Assembly (NCBI GenBank): GCA_900404475.1
Contig: OUQQ01000006.1
Location: 143,134-207,133 of the forward strand
Source of the DNA: Spongospora subterranea
Taxonomy: Eukaryota > Endomyxa > Phytomyxea > Plasmodiophorida > Plasmodiophoridae
Reading direction: 5' to 3'
DNA: 64,000 nucleotides
Part shown: positions 57,544 through 64,000 of the stretch, piece by piece
Numbering within the stretch: position 1 is the stretch's first letter
Layout: each line of letters starts with the position of its first letter
Program-made: the position numbers and the translations under genes
The notes under the pieces: model-generated
Told to the model about the DNA's origin: nothing
What the model saw: the letters and a program-made list of their open reading frames with translations, nothing else
Database searches by the model: none

Positions 57544-57697
57544 TGGCGGTCGTTTCTCAATAGTCACTCTTAAATTGATCATTTCGCTCTATACGTTTTC
57601 CATTTGGCTCAGCATAAAGCGATTCTATTGAGCGAAGTGTTTTCTATTCCACTTTGAATTTTGCCTCTTTCCAGGATGGAGCATATACATTGTCTTC

Positions 57698-58163
57698 CTA
57701 ATGTGCTCTTATGTGGCCGGATCGCTTTCTTAACGGCGCCGGTTTCTTCGACTGATCGTTCGCTTCCCCTGGAATGGCCTGACGGTCTTTCAGCGACCCA
57801 GCTAGTTGGGCATTGCCTGCGTCGGCACTCGGCACCGGGGACAGGTTCCATGAGCTAAAGAACTTGATTACAGGAGCTAACAATCCGTGATTCTGCCAAT
57901 CTATACTCATTCGTAAAGCCTCGATTTACGAGAACAAGCGATGGCCAACCTTCTTCTTTACTGGTGTTCGCTGATTTCAGTAACACTCCCTTATGTTTCT
58001 GGCAAACCATTTTACGTGTTTGCAAAAATCCAATCTCAGATATTACGGGCTGCCGGGCCGAGTCTGACTGACAGGTTTTCAGTTTGTCCTGGAACATTGT
58101 CAGGCGTTCCTGTATGGCTTCCAGCTTTCTGTCAACTGTTGGGCGGAAATTAGCAGAGTGCAT
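57698..58163 (-). CDS. Small unidentified coiled-coil protein
   Basis: The ATG at 58163 gives MHSANFRPTVDRKLEAIQER, LTMFQDKLKTCQSD. An intron (gttggcc...tatag, about 57945-57900) joins KEE to DWQNHGLLAPVIKFFSSWNL, and the protein ends in a basic tail. A second intron near 58010-57975 is possible. About 135 residues with one amphipathic helix and a disordered end. No family recognised. A protein-like exon further upstream (DPVKLHNLLLHSGLAFDE) has no start codon. Confidence 0.45.
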
Positions 58164-58397
58164 CGCCCCAGGCGCGCATGTCTAACCTCGTGCAACGGAT
58201 TGCTGCAGTGTCTTCGAGCCCATCTTACCCGTTGAATCTAGTTTCATCGAATGCCAGTCCGCTATGTAGCAGGAGATTGTGGAGTTTGACCGGATCGATC
58301 ACCTTTCACGAAATATCTCGGAATGGAGAAAAAATCGGATTGGAGTTGATATGTTTTTTTATTTGTACAATGAAAATAAGATTAATTAAAAGCTGCG

Positions 58398-61300
58398 TTA
58401 TATTCCGGAATCTTCTAACCCGAAATATGTGCTAAGCGCTCGACAAAACCTGATCCTGTAATCATGGGGCGGAATAACAGTAGGCAACGGAAGTCCAGCG
58501 AGCATCCCTAGTGATTTCACTTGAGTTTCTAACATCTGCAGTTTGAGATGTCAGTTTGAGCGAGAAACATCAAATGAAGAAAGATGACAGCTAACCGCAT
58601 CTATTGAATAAGGGCGCAGATAGTCGATGATTGCGAGTGAGATCTGCTGTTTTTCGGAATCTAATCCGAACAGTACCGAATAGTCGACGATCGACCTTGA
58701 TGCGAGGAACGTGGTATCACTCTAGATGACCATTTTAAAACGGACCAGTTAAACAATAAGTATTCTGACTTTCAATGCTTGCTTCAAAAGTGATAACGAC
58801 GTTGGACACAAAGTTAAAGGCATGCCGCCAGTGAAGGTTAAAAGATTACCATCCAGAAGAGTGGCAGTTTCGTGGCCAGAACTGTCACGACTACATTAAC
58901 ACAAATAAAGAAGAAAAAATGGTCAGTCAACCTGTCGCTTGGTGGATTTTGCGTTGCCATGGAGTGGCGTTGAACCCTCACACAACCTTTGAGATCGAAT
59001 ACCTTGTGGACGCGGTTCATTCCATAGAACAAATTGGGAAGTACAATAATGTGCTTAGAAATGCTACCCATGACAACCCGGAATACGCCAATTATCGGTA
59101 TCAATATTGTCGGTCTGCCTGAGCTGAGGGATGATCCCATATATCTAGGGCACATTAAACGATGGCAACATAGAAATCTCATTAGATCCCACCTATAATA
59201 TTCTAACCCCATTTGCTTGAACATATTGATGTCCTTTTTCTTCACGACTTTGATGACAAATCTGCCATCGCGACTCTTGCCGAAAGTTGCATCGGATTTC
59301 CCTCCTGATGCCATCCATTCACCAAAATCACTTAAGCTCACAGCAAATTCCTATGGGAATATGAATATATTTGATGAATAAACGCCACATAGGCAGCCAC
59401 CAAATCAGCAACGCTATCCCCAACGGTTAAACGTCGCAGGGCAGCGCTTTGACGAGGAAAAAATACAATAGATGTTTGACTGTCTGACGTTCCATGAACC
59501 ACTGTTAGATGACCGTCGTTATTGTCATTCAACAAAACATGCAGAGATGCTTCTCGACTATCAAGGCCTTATCAGCAAAATTAGCGAAGTTCCCCTGAAA
59601 CCTCAGCAATCGGAACGGACCTTGAATTGCCTCTTGATGAGAAGCAGAGGCCAAGGCCAATGCTAAGCTGGCTGAAAGTGAATCTCCGTCCAAAGCCGAC
59701 ATCGAAACTAAGGGTGATGCCGACGATCGCTTGCAGCTTTGATTCCACGATCTAACCCAATTCTCACTTAGTGCAAGAGCATACCAATGCGAAAGGAATG
59801 CGAGACTTAGCCTGGTTAAGCAAATCAAATCGAATTCGTGAAAGCTTGGAACCAGTCATCTCGCTTTGATGAAGAGATGTCATCATCAGATCCCGAAACT
59901 CATCAACTTCGACACGCAAAGTGGAGAATGTACGGAAATCATCCAGACACGCATTAGCCTAAAATTAACTTGGTATCAAACGAATGGCTATCCCGTACGT
60001 GTTGATCAAAATACAAGATGGATAAATCGAGAAACCACTTCGGGAGAAACTGCTAACTCAGCATTGGGCGAAGCATTATGGTACAGATTTGGGGATATTG
60101 AATAATGAGGCCGCGCAATATAGGTTATTGTCAATGTGAAGGAATTGAAGGAAAACTGACTAATATCAGGTTAGCTTCGCTGGAAAATATACTGGATGTT
60201 TTCCTTACCGCACGTGCTCGGTTCTTAATTTATGGTTACATGCTCGACAACAGGAAAGCTTGTCAACCACATACAATTGTAAGAATCTGTAGAAGGAAAT
60301 TTGAAGAGCGTGAACAGGAACTGGTTCTGGCGGGGAACAGATGTTGCCAGGAGCAGCGCAAATTGAGCACAATGCCCACGTGGTAATCTCGGAGTTAGTC
60401 ACCCTGGCACATCTGTTGATATTGATGTACTAGGTAGCATGCAATTATGTTTACCGGGAATTCAATCCTAATTGTAAAGTGATACGGGAAGAATCTTGCT
60501 CAAACACGACAGTATGTTGCAATGGAGAGCGCCGGCAATCGTTGCATGTGAAAAACGGAAATAAAAAAGATTCGCATAAGAATTCTCGAAGCGATAAATC
60601 TCCTAAATCAAAACAAAGTTCAGGACGACACATGAGGACACTTCGGCGTATAGACCTTGCTGATAAAAAGAGATCGCATCACAGTGGTGGGAACAGGGCC
60701 TAAGCATACGGATTAAATGATGTACAAATCAAAATTGAAATGCATTCAACCATGATTCGGCAATGTGCATTCGTCGAATAACAAAGTCGGGTCCTGATGC
60801 AGATATTGTTAGTCCATATGACGTCCCACCTGTTAAAAATTGAGGTTCAAGTCAACATCGAAAAGGAAGACGCTCGGTACTCAATTCTTTCGATACGTCA
60901 CAATAATTCGCTCCAAGAATTCGTTCTAATGAAATTTCACACCTGGGTCGATATTAGAAAATGGCCAATCATCAATGGACCACGAAGTCATACTTGGCGT
61001 TGTACGCATGGACGATTGCATTCGACATCAGTTTCGTGACAACATCATTCAGGCAGTTCATGACAATGGTGGATCCTGATGCTGGTAGACAGCCTTCAAA
61101 GAAGCAGGCAGGCTGATCCGACGCCCTCGAGGCGTAAAATATTCTACAAGTCCCCAGATTACCCTAAAAAGGAATAAACTACAAACCTGCAAAACATTAA
61201 CTTTTACCGCTATTTGATCAACTGATTCGAGCACCGACGCCCCAGTACACCGAGCGATTCGTTGTAAATCGTCCTGACTGACGTTAACGATGCAAGTGAC

Positions 61301-62477
61301 TCCATGATGCAAAAGAAGCGACAGGGCGTGCCCTGATATTGACCGATGCGTCAGCAACAAATCCGGAGAATGTTGCATAATTTTGGCGATCAAAATTTTG
61401 AGGTATACGACTTCTCCTTCACGCACCGATGTTAACGATGTCATCCTGCATGGATTACGGTCATACTCAAGAGCTCCCTAATTCCAAAGTTACAATTGGA
61501 GTCAACTCATGAAACACAGCGACCTGAAGCAAAACAATTTTAGGCTTCATTATCTTGGTACGCATGCGGCGATGAGCGATCGCCTTATTGATAACACAGC
61601 CTATCATGCAGAAACTCTGACCAGATTCCGCGTCAGCGCAAATCTAGAGCACATCTTAGGAAAGCGGTTCTCTGGCACCATATAAAGCCAAAAACCTGAA
61701 CATATTGTCTGGGGTCCCTGTTATCTCCATGATTCGGCCAAATTTCCAGGGCACTTGATGCCTGGATAGCAAGCTCCATAAATGGAAGGTGTGCAGTAGC
61801 ATCCACCTTGCTATTTAAAGACTCAACAGTTGCCTTTGACAAAATAGTTAATGCTTGCACCGGCCGCACGTCAATGCACTACCTGCACTCGTGCGTATAT
61901 CGTCTCAGAAATAATCTCGTCAATATAACAATTAGGGGCACAGGATAGAGACAATTCCGGAGCAAGTCGATTCTAACGCAAAAAATAAAATAAAAATAAG
62001 CTATTAGCAAGACGATAAAGGATTATTACTTGGTTGCACGATGAAAAATATTTTGCAATTGAGCTACAGTAATCGCATGCACGGCCAGAATCAATTATAT
62101 TTCCTGAGCAGCTGCAACCATAAATAAGATGTTGATGATTGCAGGCTACGCGGATGAAGCACCTTGCACAGAAAATCTGTCCACATTTCCGGCAGTGATG
62201 GCGCCGTCTCTGAATCAAAATTCAGGAAAAAACAGATACGTCAAATTATTGGCATACAAAGAGCGAGAACGGTCGATCACAGTTATAGCAATGGTTGCAA
62301 GCTTCATCCGGCATCCAGGAGGAACTGGGCGAGGCGGGGCATGATAAACTAATATTTCTAAAAAACAAAAAAATGAATCTACGTAAGAACATATACTCGT
62401 TTGCAAAATACGACGAAATCGATTACTATTGACCTGTCGTGCTTACTGCGGGAAGGCGAACTGTCTAGTGAGATCAT
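58398..62477 (-). CDS. Fab1/PIKfyve phosphatidylinositol 3-phosphate 5-kinase
   Basis: Many-exon gene; the 5' end is uncertain. A canonical FYVE finger is rebuilt by splicing: WMPDEACNHCYNCDRPFSLF joined to RRRHHCRKCGQIFC, then CSGNIIDSGRACDYC. The CCT-like domain follows (VVYLKILIAKIMQHSPDLLL, VTCIVNVSQDDLQRIARCTG). The Cys-rich Fab1 segment is SLREFLCESFLFPFFTCNDC. The kinase has EWMASGGKSDATFGKSRDGR, FVIKVVKKKDINMF, IIVLPNLFYGM, KVFDLKG, TLLDGNLL, DYSVLFGLD, LAIIDYLRP and, at the end, KSLGMLAGLPLPTVIPP with RIRFCRAL. It makes PI(3,5)P2 on endosome/vacuole membranes. Stop at 58398. At about 4 kb it is compact for the family. Confidence 0.9.
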
Positions 62478-63347
62478 GTGCGCCGAAACGAAGGTTGTGA
62501 TTCGTTAACCATCAGATATGATGGCCAGAAATGAACCGCGACGAACACCGCTTATCGACTGTTGGTAATGACTATAGTACAGTTCATGATATCAGGAAAA
62601 CTGCATATGCCACTGACTGATGCCCGTTGCAGGTCTGCAGGATCAGCTGGTGACGCGGGCACGCGTACCTGGCAGTGCGTAAACTGACGACTGTGTGGGA
62701 TTGAACTCGCACACGGTACCTGTAAAGTACAATTACCACTCAAGCCGTGGTAAGTAGTTTTATTGCCTTCCGGTATTTGCGGGGTGGAGAGGACCATCCA
62801 GTGAACCTGTTTATAATAGCATGTGCTTTTGGTGGAGTCATGGAGCAGTTTTAGGGTTTCTGGGTACCGGTAAACTGTTACGAAGGTCGCAAGTATTCAT
62901 AGCCACATGCACGGAACGGCGGTGGATTGAATCAAAACAAAATCGACCTCAATGCCAGTTATTATACTAAGTACGCAGACACACGTAAATACCACGCTAA
63001 CAGAAACCGCCTTCCGGCTTCGGCATTGCGGCGTGGATGCCAGCTCCACAAGTATGACAACTTCAATATTCTGCTGAAACTTTCACCCTGTTCCGTATCT
63101 CCATCGGCGACTCTTCTAGCTCATAAAAATGCATTCGTGATTGTCAATCGGTGCACATGAGATACAGGACTGCTGCGTGGATCGCGATTTTTTAAACGAT
63201 TTTGTCCTGCATTTTCACAAAACCCAGATTGCGAAGATCGTCATATGCATGACAAAGATTCTAGGTACCACGGTATAGGGTTCTTAGGAATAAGTTATGT
63301 ATTGCCTAACGAAATCTGGAATGGCAAAAAAACGTTTTGAAATGTAA
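62478..63347. other. Intergenic region, 870 bp
   Basis: Between the 5' end of Fab1 and the 3' end of the BTB-BACK gene, both on the minus strand. It probably holds the Fab1 promoter and first exon(s). A T-arm-like patch near 62690-62715 was examined and is not a tRNA. No other feature. Confidence 0.45.
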
Positions 63348-64000
63348 TCAGTACATAGTGATGGGTCGACGATTCACTCCGAGAATGGTCATTCGGTTGA
63401 TCATGTTGAACATAGTGTTGGGTGGGAGGAGAGTCGATAAAACCTGTTCACTTTCGTTGGGATGTGCAGCGTTAATATGAGCCCAACGTCTCAGAGCCGC
63501 CATCATGGAAATTGTATCAGCATCAATGTGTCCCCCATTCAGAGCCGCTTTCATCAATTCAGGTCGCAAATTAAGAAACCCAGACGATGTTGCGCAATCC
63601 ATGAAGTTATCTTGGAAAAACTGCATACAACGTTCGGATAAGTATTCGCTGCATGACGGAGACGACCATATCTGGCAGACGTTCGTGCAATTCAGGTAGC
63701 GGGTAACAACAACATGCTCAACCCAAGATTGAAGAGAATGGGCTCCCATCACCCACGACCAATGCATGGTCTCCATAGCCATCGAGAACGATTCTATAGT
63801 CTCGTAGCCCTCCATTCGTAGGAATCGCAATAATAGCGCCACTTGCATGACTGGAATAAAAGAAGCGTCAACAGTGCCGTCAACACTGTCAATATGCTCG
63901 GCAAACCAGGTTGATCTTGCTGCTAATAAAACAGCACTCTGCCTTCTGAACTTATACTGTCCAACGACCACAGTAACTTTGCCGTCAAATCGGGATGCAG
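63348..64000 (-). CDS. BTB/POZ-BACK domain protein (5' end cut by window edge)
   Basis: The minus frame is open from the right edge to the stop at 63348, about 217 residues; the start lies outside. It begins inside a BTB fold: SRFDGKVTVVVGQYKFRRQS, AVLLAARSTWFAEHI (family D..V..g...F.aHr.vLaarS.yF). The next helices (VMQVALLLRFLRMEGYETIE) and a BACK-like part (LSERCMQFFQDNFMDCATSS, GFLNLRPELMKAALNG) follow. No Kelch repeats occur before the stop. Such proteins often act as Cullin-3 adaptors; here that is inference from domain order. The missing N-terminus could carry other domains. Confidence 0.8.
   Translation of the reverse strand, partial: ASRFDGKVTVVVGQYKFRRQSAVLLAARSTWFAEHIDSVDGTVDASFIPVMQVALLLRFLRMEGYETIESFSMAMETMHWSWVMGAHSLQSWVEHVVVTRYLNCTNVCQIWSSPSCSEYLSERCMQFFQDNFMDCATSSGFLNLRPELMKAALNGGHIDADTISMMAALRRWAHINAAHPNESEQVLSTLLPPNTMFNMINRMTILGVNRRPITMY

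Noticed and set aside
62640..62720. tRNA-like T-arm (GAGTTCAATCC) on the minus strand
   Set aside because: The stem next to it does not pair as a T-stem and no acceptor stem or D-arm with A-box can be formed.

Overview
This is a 64 kb piece of a small-genome eukaryote. It is most likely a flagellated, early-diverging (chytrid-type) fungus. Genes are single, on both strands and densely packed. Nearly all have GT-AG introns of about 27-60 nt that I could place by reading-frame continuity. Fungal character is inferred from a fungal-type triacylglycerol lipase and a secreted LPMO-like protein. Flagella are inferred from a CCDC113 homologue and a FAM221-type protein, with a possible further ciliary coiled-coil gene. 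The lineage is inference, because no rRNA or other marker gene is present. I recognised no tRNA, rRNA, CRISPR or complete transposon.

Layout. 1-8 kb: truncated lipase (-), coiled-coil protein (+) overlapping tail to tail with an inositol-polyphosphate 5-phosphatase (-), three-finger C2H2 protein (+), secreted PhoD-like metallophosphatase (-). 8-16.5 kb: tRNA methyltransferase TRM13, a WDR7/rabconnectin-type WD40 protein and the GPI mannosyltransferase PIG-V, all (+). 16.7 kb: an assembly gap flanked by poly-C. 17.4-22.3 kb: a RhoGEF with two complete DH-PH-FYVE-like modules in tandem, a molybdopterin synthase small subunit whose terminal Gly-Gly depends on splicing, and mannose-6-phosphate isomerase (-). 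22.8-29.5 kb, all (-): an unidentified multi-pass membrane protein, an SH3 protein with a helical-repeat tail, and a FAM221-like protein. 29.7-30.7 kb: an inverted duplication of a gene fragment next to an unidentified (+) gene. 31-44 kb: single-bromodomain BET protein, XRCC3-like recombinase, NF-YC, dymeclin, LPMO with a long Ser/Asp/Glu repeat tail, 2-methylcitrate dehydratase (PrpD), CCDC113 (-). 44-64 kb: PP2C phosphatase, MPP-beta (-), CCT-gamma (-), a PH/GRAM-like protein, a coiled-coil RING protein (-), GID8, an EMAPII/Arc1p-type tRNA-binding protein, a small unknown gene (-), Fab1/PIKfyve (-), and a BTB-BACK protein (-) running off the right edge.

There is no operon logic. Several products act on membranes and phosphoinositides (5-phosphatase, DH-PH-FYVE GEF, Fab1, dymeclin, WDR7, PIG-V), but nothing shows they act together. 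The strongest leads are the duplicated DH-PH-FYVE protein, the LPMO with an acidic-serine stalk, the splice-dependent MoaD tail, the orphan membrane and SH3-repeat proteins, and the inverted duplication at 29.7-30.05 kb.
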